From positions 496,001-560,000 of the forward strand of contig NZ_CP104275.1 of the NCBI RefSeq assembly GCF_025244925.1: a stretch of DNA of 64,000 nt. Direction: 5' to 3'. A program made the translations under genes and the position numbers. The notes beneath the pieces are model-generated. The model saw only the letters and a program-made list of their open reading frames with translations, was not told where the DNA came from and ran no database searches. Source of the DNA: Arthrobacter zhaoxinii. GTDB lineage: Bacteria; Actinomycetota; Actinomycetes; Actinomycetales; Micrococcaceae. Of this stretch, positions 17,684 to 33,703 are shown piece after piece. The number at the start of each line of letters is the position of its first letter. The first letter of the stretch is position 1.

Positions 17684-20308
17684 TCAGGCGTTGACGACGA
17701 GCCCCAGTTCAGCCTTCGACGCCAGCCCCGAATGCGTCGGCAGCACCCGGACGGTGTAGCCAAACGGTCCGGCCTGCTCAATCCGGATGGTCCCGCGGAA
17801 CAGATGGCGTCCGGAGCCCAGATCCTCCGCCGGGGCCAGCTCCTGGATGCGGTGCTCGCTGATCTTGTCGTTCTCGGTCACCATGCCGTAGGCAGCTTCC
17901 ACGCTGACGTCCTCCGGCCGCAGGGAGCCGAGGGAGACGTAGGCCTGGACCGTGAGGCTGTCGCCGATCTGCGGGTTCTCGCTAACGCCCACGGAATCAA
18001 CGTTCTCCACCTGCACCGTGGACCAGCCGTCCCGGACCTTCGCGATCCACAGGGCGAGGTCCTTTGCCGCTGTGTAGCCGTCTGCCGCCATGTACCGGCC
18101 GGAGGAGCTGGCTGGCCGATACAGCCGGTTGACGTAGTCCTTGAGCATCCGCGAGGCGGACACATTCGGGCCCAGGTCCGCCAGCGTGTGCTTGACCATT
18201 TCCAGCCACTCGTGCGGCAGCGAATCAGTGGGCGGATCCGAGGGTCCGGCGGCTCCGGCATCGGCCGGCGGCTCCGTTCCGTAGAACATCGGTCCCACGG
18301 AATTTTCCAGCAGGTCGTACAGTGCGGCTGCCTCAATGTCGTCCCGCTGGTCCGCGTTGTAGACCTCGCGGGTCCGGGTGCCCTTGGTGGGGTTGGCGGA
18401 GGGGATGGCCCATCCGTTGTTGCCGTCGTACATCTCGTCCCACCATCCGTCGAGGATGGAGAGGTTCAGCCCGCCGTTGATGGCCGACTTCATGCCGGAG
18501 GTGCCCGAGGCTTCCAGCGGACGCAGCGGATTGTTCAGCCATACATCGCACCCGGGGAAGAGGGTCTGAGCCATCGCAATGTCGTAGTTGGGCAGGAACA
18601 CGATCCGGTGCCGGACCTCAGGGTCGTCGGTGAAGCGCACCAGGTCCTGAATCATTTTCTTGCCCTGCTCGTCGGCAGGATGGGACTTGCCGGCCACTAC
18701 CACCTGGATGGGGTGGGTGGGGTGCAGCAGCAGTGCCTTGAGCCGGTCCGGATCCCGCAGCATCAGGGTCAGCCGCTTGTAGGTGGGCACCCGCCGGGCA
18801 AAGCCGATGGTCAGCACGTCCGGATCCAGCACGTTCTCCGTCCACGCGAGCTCGGCATCCGATGCACCGCGCCGGCGCCAGGCGCGCTTCACGCGGCGCC
18901 GGACGTCCTGGACCAGGTTGCTGCGCAGCTTCCTCCGCAGGTCCCAGAGGTCCTTGTCGTCAATCTCGTAGGCCCTGCCCCAGTCGCGGTCGTGCACGGT
19001 GGCGACGCCGAACTTTTCGCTGGCGAGGGCAGTGACCTCCGGGTCGATCCAGGTGGGGACATGGACGCCGTTGGTGACGGAGGTGATCGGAACTTCGGAG
19101 TTGTCGAAGCCCGGCCACAGGCCGGAGAACATCTCCCGGGACACTTCCCCGTGCAGCTTGGCCACGCCGTTGGCCCGCTGCGCCAGGCGCAGGCCCATCA
19201 CGGCCATGTTGAATTTGGTCGAGTCTCCGCCCTCGTAGTTCTCCACCCCGAGGGACAGGATCTTGTCGGTGGGGACCGACTGTGCGAGGCCGGCCGTGAA
19301 GAAGTGGCGGATCTGGGTCTGTTCGAACCGGTCAATGCCGGCCGGAACCGGGGTGTGCGTGGTGAAGACGGTCGAGGCGCGGGAGACGGTCAGCGCTTCC
19401 TCCCAGGTCATGCCCTGGTCCATCAGTTCGCGGATCCGCTCCACACCCAGGAAACCGGCGTGGCCCTCGTTGCTGTGGAAGACCTCGGCTGCAGGGGCAC
19501 CGGTGAGCCGCTGGTGCACACGGAGGGCCTTGACGCCGCCCATGCCCAGGAGCAGTTCCTGCTGCAGCCTGTGGTCCCCGCCGCCTCCGTACAGGCGGTC
19601 GGTGATGCCGCGGGCGGCGTCGTCGTTTCCGATGACGTCCGAGTCCAGCAGCAGCAGGGGCACGCGTCCGACGTCGGCGCGCCAGATCTGCGCCGAAAGG
19701 TGACGGTTGTCCGGCAACGGCAGGGTGATTCTTGCGGGGGTGCCGTCTTCTTCGCGCAGCAGGGTCAGCGGCAGGCCGTTGGGGTCCAGCACGGGGTAGG
19801 TCTCCAGCTGCCACCCGTCGCGGGAAAGGGCCTGCTTGAAGTAGCCGGCCTTGTACAGCAGTCCCACGGCCACGAGGGGTACGCCGAGGTCGGAAGCTGC
19901 TTTCAAATGGTCACCGGCGAGGATGCCCAAACCGCCGGAGTACTGCGGCAGCACGGCGCTGATGCCGTACTCGGGGGAGAAGTAGGCAATCGACGTAGGG
20001 GCGTCTTCACCCAGTCCCTGGTACCAGCGTGGTTCGTTGAGGTATCTGTCCAGATCGGCGCCCAGATCGGAGATCACCGAGACCAGGTGCTCATCCTGTG
20101 CAATGCTCTCGAGCTTCTCCCGGCTTACGGTGCCCAGGAGCTTCACCGGGTCACCGCCGCTGGCCCGCCAGGCCGCGGGATCCAGGCTCTCAAACAACCG
20201 AAGTGTGGGCTGATGCCACGACCACCGGAGGTTCGATGCCAGCCGGCCCAAAGGGGCAATGCTGGAGGGGAGGACAGTACGGACGGTAAATCTACGAATT
20301 GCCTTCAC
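17684..20308 (-). CDS. glgP: Alpha-glucan phosphorylase GlgP (GT35)
   Basis: The 874-residue enzyme releases glucose 1-phosphate from glycogen or maltodextrin. It has the N-terminal DUF3417 segment (NLRWSWHQPT), YFSPEYGISAVLPQYSGGLG, HSNEGHAGF, ITSVTNGVHVPTWI and the PLP lysine K607 in GTSGMKSAINGG. This is the mycobacterial/Thermotoga-type short-form phosphorylase. GTG 20308 gives the family-typical MKAIRRFTVR start and lies 8 bases from a TAGCGT box on the minus strand; GTG 20317 is the alternative. It is divergent from glgE. Confidence 0.92.
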   Translation of the reverse strand: MKAIRRFTVRTVLPSSIAPLGRLASNLRWSWHQPTLRLFESLDPAAWRASGGDPVKLLGTVSREKLESIAQDEHLVSVISDLGADLDRYLNEPRWYQGLGEDAPTSIAYFSPEYGISAVLPQYSGGLGILAGDHLKAASDLGVPLVAVGLLYKAGYFKQALSRDGWQLETYPVLDPNGLPLTLLREEDGTPARITLPLPDNRHLSAQIWRADVGRVPLLLLDSDVIGNDDAARGITDRLYGGGGDHRLQQELLLGMGGVKALRVHQRLTGAPAAEVFHSNEGHAGFLGVERIRELMDQGMTWEEALTVSRASTVFTTHTPVPAGIDRFEQTQIRHFFTAGLAQSVPTDKILSLGVENYEGGDSTKFNMAVMGLRLAQRANGVAKLHGEVSREMFSGLWPGFDNSEVPITSVTNGVHVPTWIDPEVTALASEKFGVATVHDRDWGRAYEIDDKDLWDLRRKLRSNLVQDVRRRVKRAWRRRGASDAELAWTENVLDPDVLTIGFARRVPTYKRLTLMLRDPDRLKALLLHPTHPIQVVVAGKSHPADEQGKKMIQDLVRFTDDPEVRHRIVFLPNYDIAMAQTLFPGCDVWLNNPLRPLEASGTSGMKSAINGGLNLSILDGWWDEMYDGNNGWAIPSANPTKGTRTREVYNADQRDDIEAAALYDLLENSVGPMFYGTEPPADAGAAGPSDPPTDSLPHEWLEMVKHTLADLGPNVSASRMLKDYVNRLYRPASSSGRYMAADGYTAAKDLALWIAKVRDGWSTVQVENVDSVGVSENPQIGDSLTVQAYVSLGSLRPEDVSVEAAYGMVTENDKISEHRIQELAPAEDLGSGRHLFRGTIRIEQAGPFGYTVRVLPTHSGLASKAELGLVVNA

Positions 20309-20315
20309 CCCGGTC

Positions 20316-20321
20316 ACGCTA
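20316..20321 (-). promoter_or_regulatory. Candidate -10 element (TAGCGT) for glgP
   Basis: On the minus strand TAGCGT ends 8 bases before GTG 20308, with no Shine-Dalgarno. It favours 20308 as the start. Confidence 0.33.
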
Positions 20322-20463
20322 GCGCACTTGGCGGCTCAGAAACGGAAATGACGGACAATTACCCGAGTAAATATCGGGCATCTTGAAAACCCGGCCAAAC
20401 AGTGGCCGGCCGGAGGTGATTCCGTAAAAGTACGTTGCCTTAGCATTCTGCCCAAATTCTCGA

Positions 20464-20469
20464 TAACGT
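20464..20469 (+). promoter_or_regulatory. Candidate -10 element (TAACGT) for the glgE operon
   Basis: TAACGT ends 8 bases before GTG 20477, again without a Shine-Dalgarno. TTGCCT at 20435-20440 is a weak -35 candidate but too far away for ideal spacing. Confidence 0.33.
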
Positions 20470-20476
20470 CTAGTCT

Positions 20477-22528
20477 GTGACCACATCCAGCGCGTTGACA
20501 CCAGAAGACCTGCCCTCGAAGGATCTCCGGTTTGGCCGGATCCCCATCACCAACGTTTCCCCCGTAGTGGAGTACGGGAGATTCCCCGCGAAAGCCGTAC
20601 CCGGAGAGGACCTCGTCATCGGGGCCACAGTGTTCCGCGAGGGACATGACCTGGTAGGGGCCAGTGCCGTTCTCTACGACCCGGAGGGCGCCGTCGTCGC
20701 CCGCAGCCGGATGCACCCGGTGGGTCTGGGACTCGACCGGTGGGAAGGCATGCTGCGTCCTGTTGGGACGGGCCACTGGAGCTTCGCCGTGGAGGGGTGG
20801 GCCGACGTCTACGCCACCTGGCACCACAACGCAGAAGTGAAGATTGCCGCCGGCGTCGACGTCGAACTGATGCTCACCGAAGGCCACCAGCTCTTCAGCT
20901 TCGCAGCCGCCGAACGCAGCGGAGCCGACGCCGAGGTCTTCCGCGCCGCCGCAGCAGCGCTCGCAGACACCGGCCTCCCGGTGGAGGAACGCCTCGCTGC
21001 CGCCGGCACCGAAGCCGTGACGGCCATCCTGGACCGCGATCCGATCCGCGACCTGGTCACCAGCTCGGACCGCTTCCCCCTCCTGGTGGAGCGGGAGCTG
21101 GCCGGCCGCGGCGCCTGGTACGAATTCTTCCCGCGCTCCGAGGGTGCCGAATTGAACCCCTCCACCCGCGAGTGGACCTCCGGAACGTTCCGGACCGCAG
21201 CCCGGAGCCTGCAGCGCGTGGCGGACATGCAGTTCGACGTCATCTACCTGCCGCCCATCCATCCGATCGGCACCACGCACCGCAAGGGTCCGAACAACAC
21301 CCTGGTCGCCGGTCCGCAGGATCCCGGCTCCCCCTGGGCCATCGGGGCGGCCGAAGGCGGACACGACGCCATCCACCCCGATCTGGGGACGTTCGAGGAC
21401 TTTGACGCGTTCGTCGACAGTGCCCGGGGCCTGGGCCTGGAGGTCGCCATCGACCTGGCCCTGCAGGCCTCCCCGGACCATCCCTGGGTGACCAGCCACC
21501 CGGAATGGTTCACCACGCGTGTTGACGGCACCATCGCCTACGCCGAGAACCCGCCGAAGAAGTACCAGGACATCTACCCCCTGAACTTCGACAATGACTA
21601 TGAAGGCCTGTCGCAGGAGATCCTGCGCATTGTGCGCCTGTGGATCAGCCACGGCGTCCGCATCTTCCGGGTGGACAACCCGCACACCAAACCGCTGCGG
21701 TTCTGGGAATGGTTGATCGGCACGGTCAACGAAGAGCACCCGGACGTCATCTTCCTGGCCGAGGCGTTCACGCGCCCGCCCATGATGCATGCCCTCGCCA
21801 AGGCAGGGTTCCAGCAGTCCTACAGCTACTTCACCTGGCGGAACACCCGCGAGGAGATCGAGGAGTACTTCACCGAGGTCTCCCATGAGTCCTCGGCGTT
21901 CTTCCGCCCGAACTTCTTCGTCAACACCCCGGACATCCTCACCGAATTCCTGCAGTTCGGCGGTCCCGGTGCCTTCAAGATCCGCGCCGTACTGGCTGCC
22001 ACCGGCAGCCCGCTCTGGGGTGTCTACGCCGGCTACGAGCTGTTCGAGCACGTGGCCCGGCCCGGCGCCGAAGAGTACATCGACAACGAAAAGTTCGAGT
22101 ACAAGCAGCGGGACTTCGCCGCAGCGGAAGCAGAAGGCCGCAGCCTCGCCCCCTATATCACCCGGCTGAATGAAATCCGCCGCAACCATCCCGCTTTGGG
22201 GGACCTCGAAAACCTCACGGTGCACTCCAGTACCGACGAGTCCACAGTGGTCTACTCCAAGCACAAACAGACCCGCCCCGGCGATCCGTCCAGCAAGGAC
22301 ACACTCATTATTGTGGTTAACGTGGACCCCCACAGCGCCCGCGAATCCACTGTCACGCTCGACCTCGATGCGCTTCACCTCGCCCCGCAGGATCTGAACG
22401 AAGACGGCACCTTCTGGGTGGATGACCTCATCAGCGGCCAGAGCTGGCGCTGGGGAGCCCACAACTACGTCCGTCTGGACGCCCACTTTGAACCCGCGCA
22501 CATCCTGTCAGTTCGGAGGAACTCCTAG
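20477..22528 (+). CDS. glgE: Alpha-1,4-glucan:maltose-1-phosphate maltosyltransferase
   Basis: The 683-residue GH13_3 enzyme adds maltosyl units from maltose 1-phosphate to alpha-glucan. An N-terminal beta domain (RIPITNVSPVVEYGRFPAKAV) and helical insert precede the barrel. YLPPIHPIGTTHRKG is a family hallmark; the nucleophile is D400 in IFRVDNPHTKP and the acid/base is E429 in FLAEAFTRP. Residue spacing matches Streptomyces GlgE. It is the first gene of a run with treS (1-base overlap) and the maltokinase-glgB gene, giving a complete GlgE pathway in one operon. Confidence 0.96.
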   Translation: MTTSSALTPEDLPSKDLRFGRIPITNVSPVVEYGRFPAKAVPGEDLVIGATVFREGHDLVGASAVLYDPEGAVVARSRMHPVGLGLDRWEGMLRPVGTGHWSFAVEGWADVYATWHHNAEVKIAAGVDVELMLTEGHQLFSFAAAERSGADAEVFRAAAAALADTGLPVEERLAAAGTEAVTAILDRDPIRDLVTSSDRFPLLVERELAGRGAWYEFFPRSEGAELNPSTREWTSGTFRTAARSLQRVADMQFDVIYLPPIHPIGTTHRKGPNNTLVAGPQDPGSPWAIGAAEGGHDAIHPDLGTFEDFDAFVDSARGLGLEVAIDLALQASPDHPWVTSHPEWFTTRVDGTIAYAENPPKKYQDIYPLNFDNDYEGLSQEILRIVRLWISHGVRIFRVDNPHTKPLRFWEWLIGTVNEEHPDVIFLAEAFTRPPMMHALAKAGFQQSYSYFTWRNTREEIEEYFTEVSHESSAFFRPNFFVNTPDILTEFLQFGGPGAFKIRAVLAATGSPLWGVYAGYELFEHVARPGAEEYIDNEKFEYKQRDFAAAEAEGRSLAPYITRLNEIRRNHPALGDLENLTVHSSTDESTVVYSKHKQTRPGDPSSKDTLIIVVNVDPHSARESTVTLDLDALHLAPQDLNEDGTFWVDDLISGQSWRWGAHNYVRLDAHFEPAHILSVRRNS

Positions 22529-24297
22529 TGCCCAACCCGTTTCAACTGCATGCTCCCGGCTTGACCAATGACCCGCATTGGTACCGCAAAGCCGTTTTCT
22601 ACGAGGTCCTGGTCCGCGGCTTCGCCGACGCCAACGGGGACGGATCAGGTGACTTCAGCGGCCTGATCGAAAAGCTGGACTATTTGCAGTGGCTGGGCAT
22701 CGACTGCCTGTGGCTGCCGCCGTTCTTCAAGTCGCCCCTGCGCGACGGCGGTTATGACATCTCCGACTACTACGATGTCCTCGACGAATTCGGCACCATC
22801 AGCGACTTCAAGCGCCTGGTTGCCGAAGCACACGCCCGCGGCCTGCGCGTCATCATCGACCTTCCGCTGAACCACACCTCGGACAAGCACCCGTGGTTCG
22901 AAGAGTCCCGCAGCGACCCGGACGGCCCCTACGGAGACTTCTACGTCTGGTCCGACACGGATGAGAAGTATGAAGACGCCCGGATCATCTTCGTGGACAC
23001 CGAGGAATCGAACTGGACCTTCGACCCGGTCCGCCGGCAGTTCTTCTGGCACCGGTTCTTCAGCCACCAGCCGGACCTGAACTTCGAGAACCCCAAGGTC
23101 ATCGAGGCGATCTTCGACGTCGTCCGCTTCTGGCTGGACCAGGGCATCGACGGCTTCCGGGCCGACGCCATCCCGTACCTCTTCGAAGAGGACGGCACGA
23201 ACTGCGAAAACCTGCCGGCCACCCACCGGTTCCTCAAGGACCTGCGCACCATGGTCGACGAGAACTACCCGGGCCGCGTGATCATCGCCGAGGCAAACCA
23301 GATGCCGCACGAAGTCGTGGAGTACTTCGGCGACGAAACCGGCGACGAATGCCACATGTGCTTCCACTTCCCGATCATGCCGCGCCTGTTCTACGCGCTG
23401 CGGGACCAGAAGGCCGCGCCGATCATCCAGACCATGGAAGAGACGCCCGCGATCCCGGCCGGCGCCCAGTGGGGCACGTTCCTGCGCAACCATGACGAGC
23501 TGACGCTGGAAATGGTCACCAATGAAGAGCGCCAGGCCATGCTCGGCTGGTACGCCCCGGATTCCCGCATGCGGGCCAACATCGGCATCCGCCGCCGGCT
23601 GGCTCCGCTGCTGGACAATTCGCGGTCGGAAATCGAGCTGATCCACGCGATGCTGCTGGCCCTGCCGGGCAGCCCGTTCCTGTACTACGGCGATGAGCTG
23701 GGCATGGGGGACAACATCTGGCTGGAAGACCGTGATTCCTCCCGCACACCCATGCAGTGGAATCCGGACCGCAACGCCGGTTTCTCCACCGCCGATCCCG
23801 GCAAGCTGTACCTGCCGGTGGTGCAGTCGCTGGTGTACCACTACAACCACGTCAACGTGGAAGCCCAGCTCGCCAGCTCGAGTTCGCTGCTGCACTGGAT
23901 CCGGCAGATGATCATGGTCCGCCGCGCCCACCCCGCCTTCGGCCTGGGTTCCTACCGCAACGTGCCGACCGACGCCGAAGCCGCCCTGGCCTTTGTGCGC
24001 GAGCTGCCGGACAACAACCCGGAGGGCGAGGTGGGCGAGACAGTGCTGTGTATCTTCAACCTCTCCCAGCACCCCATCTCCGCGTCCATGAAGCTGCCGG
24101 AGTTCGCCAACCGCGGACTGCGGGACGCTTTCGGCGGCACCCTCTTCCCGACCATCGGAGAAGACGGCGCCCTGACGCTGACCCTGGGCAGCCACGACTT
24201 CTACTGGCTGCGCCTGCGGTCGGCGAAGTCTGACACTTCCTCGCCGCAGACCGAAGCCATTCCCGTGATTCCGATCTCGGAGGCGGCACGGAGATGA
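22528..24297 (+). CDS. treS: Maltose alpha-D-glucosyltransferase (trehalose synthase)
   Basis: The 589-residue GH13_16 enzyme interconverts maltose and trehalose. [20 protein letters not shown] is the usual start of the barrel; nucleophile D213 in GFRADAIPY, acid E255 in IIAEANQ, third acid in [11 protein letters not shown]-terminal beta domain closes it. The GTG start shares one base with the glgE stop; GGAGGAACTC is a good Shine-Dalgarno. The stop overlaps the next start by 4 bases. In mycobacteria TreS forms a complex with maltokinase; here the kinase is encoded directly downstream. Confidence 0.95.
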   Translation: MPNPFQLHAPGLTNDPHWYRKAVFYEVLVRGFADANGDGSGDFSGLIEKLDYLQWLGIDCLWLPPFFKSPLRDGGYDISDYYDVLDEFGTISDFKRLVAEAHARGLRVIIDLPLNHTSDKHPWFEESRSDPDGPYGDFYVWSDTDEKYEDARIIFVDTEESNWTFDPVRRQFFWHRFFSHQPDLNFENPKVIEAIFDVVRFWLDQGIDGFRADAIPYLFEEDGTNCENLPATHRFLKDLRTMVDENYPGRVIIAEANQMPHEVVEYFGDETGDECHMCFHFPIMPRLFYALRDQKAAPIIQTMEETPAIPAGAQWGTFLRNHDELTLEMVTNEERQAMLGWYAPDSRMRANIGIRRRLAPLLDNSRSEIELIHAMLLALPGSPFLYYGDELGMGDNIWLEDRDSSRTPMQWNPDRNAGFSTADPGKLYLPVVQSLVYHYNHVNVEAQLASSSSLLHWIRQMIMVRRAHPAFGLGSYRNVPTDAEAALAFVRELPDNNPEGEVGETVLCIFNLSQHPISASMKLPEFANRGLRDAFGGTLFPTIGEDGALTLTLGSHDFYWLRLRSAKSDTSSPQTEAIPVIPISEAARR

Positions 24298-27200
24298 GCC
24301 TGTTGACGCCGTCCCTGCCCGAAATCCTGACCGCATGGCTGCCCGAACAACGCTGGTTCCCTGCGAAGGGCCGCGAAGTCCTGCTGGACAGGGTCGGCGG
24401 AATCCGGCTTGAGGATCCCGCCGGCGAGGTCGGGCTGGAAGTCCACCTCATCGCCGTCGTCTCCGGAGACCGCCGGGACGTCATCAGCGTTCCGGTCAGC
24501 TACCGGACGGTCCCGGCGCCCGAGCTGGAGGCCTCGCTGCTGGGCCGTGCCCAGCATGAGGACCTGGGGGAGCGGTGGCTTTACGACGCCACGGCCGACC
24601 CGGTCTTCGTCACCGCGTGGCTGGAGCTGATGCGGTCCCAGGCTTCGTCCCTGGACGGGCACACGCACGGTTTTGCCCAGGACGGCTTCGCCGACTGGGA
24701 GCCGTTCCGGGCGCCGCTGCCCACCAAGGCCCTGAAGGGCGAACAGTCCAACACCTCCGTGGTTGTGCAGGCCCCGGAGGCACCGCTGATCGTGAAGTTC
24801 TACCGCGTGGTGGCTGCCGGCGAGAGCCCGGACGTGGAGGTCAGCGCACGGCTGACCGAAGTAGGGTCGGTGGACGTACCGGCGACCTACGGCTGGGTAA
24901 CCGGCTCCTGGACGGACCCTGCGGACGAGTCCGGGGAGAACCTGCTGACGGGGCACCTGTCCGTGCTGCGGGAATTCTTCCCGGGCAGTGAAGATGCCTG
25001 GCGGACCGCGTCCTCGGCCGCGCTTGCCGGCCGGGATTTCACCGCGGAGGCCGAGGAGCTCGGTGCCGCCACCGGCCGCATCCACCAGCAGCTGGCGGCT
25101 GCCTTCGGCACCCGGCCGCCCAGCGCTGCGGAACGTGCGGAGTTCCTTGAGTCCCTCAGTTCCCGGATCCGTTGGGCGTGGGCGGAAGCAGGGGACGTCG
25201 TCGGGCCTTTCGATGATGCTGTGGAGTACCTGCTGGAGCAGGTCCGCAGCCTCCAGGCACTGCCCAACCTGCAGCGCATTCACGCGGACTACCACCTCGG
25301 CCAGGTCCTGCGCGTTCCGGACCGGGGCTGGATTGTCCTTGACTTCGAGGGTGAACCGCTGCGGCCTGCCTCCGAACGCAGCGTCCCCGACGCGCCGCTG
25401 CGCGACGTCGTCGGCATGCTGCGGTCCATCGACTACGCCGCAGGTGTCGCGATGATCGACGGCGCGGCCGGCGAGGGTGAGTCCGAAGAGGCCGTCCGGC
25501 AGCGCAGCGAATCCGCTCGCCGGTGGGCGGCTGCCGCAGCCGATGCGTTCCTCCGGGGGTACGAGAAGGAAACCGGTACCACCATCAACCGCAGCGACCC
25601 CCTGTTCCTGGCCCTGTGGCTGGACAAGGCGCTGTACGAAGTTGTCTACGAGATGAGAAACCGTCCGCGCTGGATCAGCGTGCCCGCTGCCGCCGTCCGG
25701 TTCATTCTGACGAAGGCCGACGAAGCAGCGCGCCAGGACGGCAGCAAGGAAGAGAGCACAGTGAATAAGCCACGCAAGTCGCGGTCTACATCCGCAACCG
25801 CAGAGCCCCAGGTGCCCGACGTTCCCGTCTCCACCGATCCGATCCCCGTTCCCGAGGACGTACTGCAGGCCGTTTCCGAGGGCAGTTACTACCAGCCCCA
25901 TGCGGTCCTCGGCGCACATCTGGACGAGTCCGGAACCGTCGTTACCATTCGGACCCTGCGCCCGCTGGCGCGGGAAGTCGTGGCGGTGACCTCCGGGAGC
26001 CGTGTACCGCTGCAGCACGAGTACAACGGCATCTGGGTGGGCACCCTGCCCGCTCAGACTGCGGGCGCCGTTCCGGACTACCGCGTGGAGGTGACGTACG
26101 ACGACGGGGAGCCCCAGCTCTTCGATGATCCGTACCGCTTCCTTCCGTCCCTCGGCGACGTGGACCTGCACCTGATCGGTGAGGGCCGGCACGAAAACCT
26201 GTGGACGGTCCTTGGCGCCAACCTCCACCATTACGACTCGGTGCTGGGCGACATTTCCGGCGTCAGTTTCGCCGTCTGGGCTCCCAATGCCCGCGCGGTG
26301 CGCGTCAAGGGTGATTTCAACGGCTGGAACGGCATCATCAACGCGATGCGCTCCCTCGGCAGCTCCGGCGTCTGGGAAATCTTCGTTCCCGGCGTCGAAC
26401 CCGGTGCCCGCTATAAGTACGAAATCCTGGGCAGCGACAGTGTCTGGCGGGAGAAGGCCGACCCGATGGCCAAGGGCACCGAGGTGCCTCCACTGACCGG
26501 TTCACGCGTGGTCGAGTCCACCTACGAATTCGGCGATGCCGAATGGATGGAAACCCGGGCCGCGCGGGATCCGCACAATTCACCGATGAGCGTGTACGAG
26601 GTCCACCTGGGCTCCTGGCGGCTTGGCCTGAACTACCGCGAAATGGCGGATCAGCTGGCCGAGTACGTGCAGTGGCAGGGCTTCACCCACGTGGAACTGA
26701 TGCCCGTAGCCGAGCATCCGTTCGGCGGGTCCTGGGGTTACCAGGTCACCTCCTACTTTGCCCCCACCGCGCGGTTCGGGCACCCGGACGAATTCCGCTA
26801 CCTCGTGGACCGGCTGCACCAGGCCGGCATCGGCGTCATTCTGGACTGGGTACCGGCTCACTTCCCGAAGGACCCGTGGGCGTTGGCGAACTTCGACGGC
26901 CAGACCCTCTATGAGCACGGCGACCCGTTCCGCGGGGAGCAGCTTGACTGGGGAACGCTGGTCTTCGACTTCGGCCGCCGTGAAGTACGGAACTTCCTCG
27001 TGGCCAACGCGATTTACTGGCTGGAAGAATTCCACGTCGACGGGCTCCGCGTGGATGCCGTCGCGTCCATGCTGTACCTGGACTACTCGCGTCCGGAAGG
27101 CCAGTGGACCCCCAACATCTACGGCGGTCGGGAGAACCTCGAGGCGATCTCCTTCCTGCAGGAAGTCAACGCGACTGCCTACAAGCGGGTGCCCGGCATC

Positions 27201-28019
27201 GTGATGATCGCCGAGGAATCCACCGCATTCCCCGGCGTCACCCGTCCCACCAGCTCCGGCGGTCTCGGCTTCGGGCTCAAGTGGAACATGGGCTGGATGC
27301 ACGACACCCTCCAATACATGTCCGAAGACCCGATCAACCGCGTGTACCACCACGCCCAGCTGACCTTCTCCCTGGTCTACGCGTACACGGAGAACTTCCT
27401 GCTGCCGATCAGCCATGACGAAGTAGTGCATGGCAAGGGCTCCCTGCTGCGCAAGATGCCCGGTGACCGGTGGCAGCAGTTGGCCAACCTGCGTGCCTAC
27501 CTGGCCTTCCAGTGGGCTCATCCGGGCAAGCAGCTCATCTTCATGGGCACCGAGTTCGGCCAGGAAGCGGAGTGGTCCGAGCAGTACGGACTGGATTGGT
27601 ACCTGACCGACACCCCGCAGCATAAGGGTGTCCAGCTCATGGTGAAGCAGCTCAACGAGATCTACCGCAACACGCCGGCGCTGTCCGCCCGGGACAACGA
27701 GCCCGCAGGCTTCCAGTGGATCAATGAGAACGACGGCGCACTCAACGTCCTCTCCTTCATCCGCTGGGACCACCAGGGCAATCCGGTGGTGTGCATTGCG
27801 AACTTCGCCGGCGCCCCGCGCCAGGACTTCCGGCTGGGTATGCCGTGGGCCGGGGAATGGGTGGAGGCGCTGAACACCGACGCCGCCGAGTTCGGCGGAT
27901 CCGGCGTCGGGAACATGGGAGTTGTCCAGGCCGTGGAGGGCGCCTGCAACGGCCAGCCCGCCTCGGCCACGCTCACGGTTCCGCCGCTGGGTGTGCTGTA
28001 CCTAGTCCCCAAGCCGTAG
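24294..28019 (+). CDS. glgB: Fused maltokinase (Pep2/Mak) and 1,4-alpha-glucan branching enzyme (GlgB)
   Basis: One uninterrupted 1241-residue frame. Residues 1 to about 480 are a maltokinase: N-terminal cap [13 protein letters not shown], catalytic loop with D332 in HADYHLGQ, and metal-binding D350 in LDFEGEP; it makes maltose 1-phosphate. A Ser/Thr/Pro/Lys-rich linker (about 480-525) leads into GlgB: N1 domain ([13 protein letters not shown]), CBM48 ([18 protein letters not shown]), GH13_9 barrel with nucleophile D921 ([10 protein letters not shown]), acid E974 (IAEEST) and [14 protein letters not shown]. In Streptomyces and Mycobacterium these are separate proteins. In-frame GTG 25761, preceded by AAGGAAGAG, could also start a separate GlgB. 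No frameshift is seen. Confidence 0.93.
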   Translation: MSLLTPSLPEILTAWLPEQRWFPAKGREVLLDRVGGIRLEDPAGEVGLEVHLIAVVSGDRRDVISVPVSYRTVPAPELEASLLGRAQHEDLGERWLYDATADPVFVTAWLELMRSQASSLDGHTHGFAQDGFADWEPFRAPLPTKALKGEQSNTSVVVQAPEAPLIVKFYRVVAAGESPDVEVSARLTEVGSVDVPATYGWVTGSWTDPADESGENLLTGHLSVLREFFPGSEDAWRTASSAALAGRDFTAEAEELGAATGRIHQQLAAAFGTRPPSAAERAEFLESLSSRIRWAWAEAGDVVGPFDDAVEYLLEQVRSLQALPNLQRIHADYHLGQVLRVPDRGWIVLDFEGEPLRPASERSVPDAPLRDVVGMLRSIDYAAGVAMIDGAAGEGESEEAVRQRSESARRWAAAAADAFLRGYEKETGTTINRSDPLFLALWLDKALYEVVYEMRNRPRWISVPAAAVRFILTKADEAARQDGSKEESTVNKPRKSRSTSATAEPQVPDVPVSTDPIPVPEDVLQAVSEGSYYQPHAVLGAHLDESGTVVTIRTLRPLAREVVAVTSGSRVPLQHEYNGIWVGTLPAQTAGAVPDYRVEVTYDDGEPQLFDDPYRFLPSLGDVDLHLIGEGRHENLWTVLGANLHHYDSVLGDISGVSFAVWAPNARAVRVKGDFNGWNGIINAMRSLGSSGVWEIFVPGVEPGARYKYEILGSDSVWREKADPMAKGTEVPPLTGSRVVESTYEFGDAEWMETRAARDPHNSPMSVYEVHLGSWRLGLNYREMADQLAEYVQWQGFTHVELMPVAEHPFGGSWGYQVTSYFAPTARFGHPDEFRYLVDRLHQAGIGVILDWVPAHFPKDPWALANFDGQTLYEHGDPFRGEQLDWGTLVFDFGRREVRNFLVANAIYWLEEFHVDGLRVDAVASMLYLDYSRPEGQWTPNIYGGRENLEAISFLQEVNATAYKRVPGIVMIAEESTAFPGVTRPTSSGGLGFGLKWNMGWMHDTLQYMSEDPINRVYHHAQLTFSLVYAYTENFLLPISHDEVVHGKGSLLRKMPGDRWQQLANLRAYLAFQWAHPGKQLIFMGTEFGQEAEWSEQYGLDWYLTDTPQHKGVQLMVKQLNEIYRNTPALSARDNEPAGFQWINENDGALNVLSFIRWDHQGNPVVCIANFAGAPRQDFRLGMPWAGEWVEALNTDAAEFGGSGVGNMGVVQAVEGACNGQPASATLTVPPLGVLYLVPKP
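25744..25763 (+). promoter_or_regulatory. Possible internal ribosome binding site and GTG start for GlgB
   Basis: AAGGAAGAG lies 7-8 bases before in-frame GTG 25761, at the exact kinase/branching-enzyme junction. It would give a 752-residue GlgB, a normal length. Confidence 0.4.
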
Positions 28020-28028
28020 GTGCAGTTG

Positions 28029-28062
28029 GCGGCCCGGACTCCCGCGGGGGAGTCCGGGCCGC
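28029..28062 (+). terminator. Strong hairpin after the glgE operon
   Basis: GCGGCCCGGACTCCC pairs with GGGAGTCCGGGCCGC almost perfectly. No T-run follows, so termination strength is uncertain. Confidence 0.6.
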
Positions 28063-28233
28063 ACCTGTGTGCGCAGTCCCCGAAAGTCGTGCTAGAGTTA
28101 ATACCCGCGCTGATCGAGGGAATCGCGATCTTGGACTTTGATCCAGGAGGCCGGATCCCTCGGGTTTCAACCAACAGTCGTGAGTCCGGGAACTTTGGTT
28201 CCCACCGGTTCGCCGGAAGGGCAAACGGCCGGT

Positions 28234-28263
28234 TTGACACCCACCGGACAGCGTGGCTAAGAT
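28234..28263 (+). promoter_or_regulatory. Promoter of the first rRNA operon
   Basis: A -35 consensus TTGACA at 28234-28239 is followed after 18 bases by TAAGAT at 28258-28263. It lies 68 bases before the leader block shared by both operons. TAGAGTTAATAC at 28093-28104 may mark a further upstream promoter. Confidence 0.75.
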
Positions 28264-28330
28264 AGAAAAGTTGCTCCGGAGCGACGCAGAGCTTGATCCC
28301 CTTGAGGATCGCCTGCCGGTGCCGGAAGCA

Positions 28331-28515
28331 GTCTGTTGTTTGAGAACTCAATAGTGTGCCAAGTTTATTGATACCAATTTATTTATATTGATTGGTTGAA
28401 CAGGCCGTTTCCGCCCACCCCGTGGGTATTGGGACGGTTTTTTTAGCCGGTTTCGAATTTAGTGCAGGACGGTCGACCAATTTTCCTTGGTCCCCGGTCT
28501 GTGTCTGTAACACAT
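28331..28515 (+). promoter_or_regulatory. rRNA leader with antitermination box and terminator-like hairpin
   Basis: The leader begins with TGTTGTTTGAGAACTCAATA, the actinobacterial boxA-type Nus site. Farther down, a hairpin built from CCGTTTCCGCCCA and TGGGTATTGGGACGG (about 28403-28438) runs into seven Ts, only about 70 bases before 16S. It may attenuate transcripts that lack the antitermination complex or belong to the processing stem. Confidence 0.6.
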
Positions 28516-33703
<5,188 letters not shown>

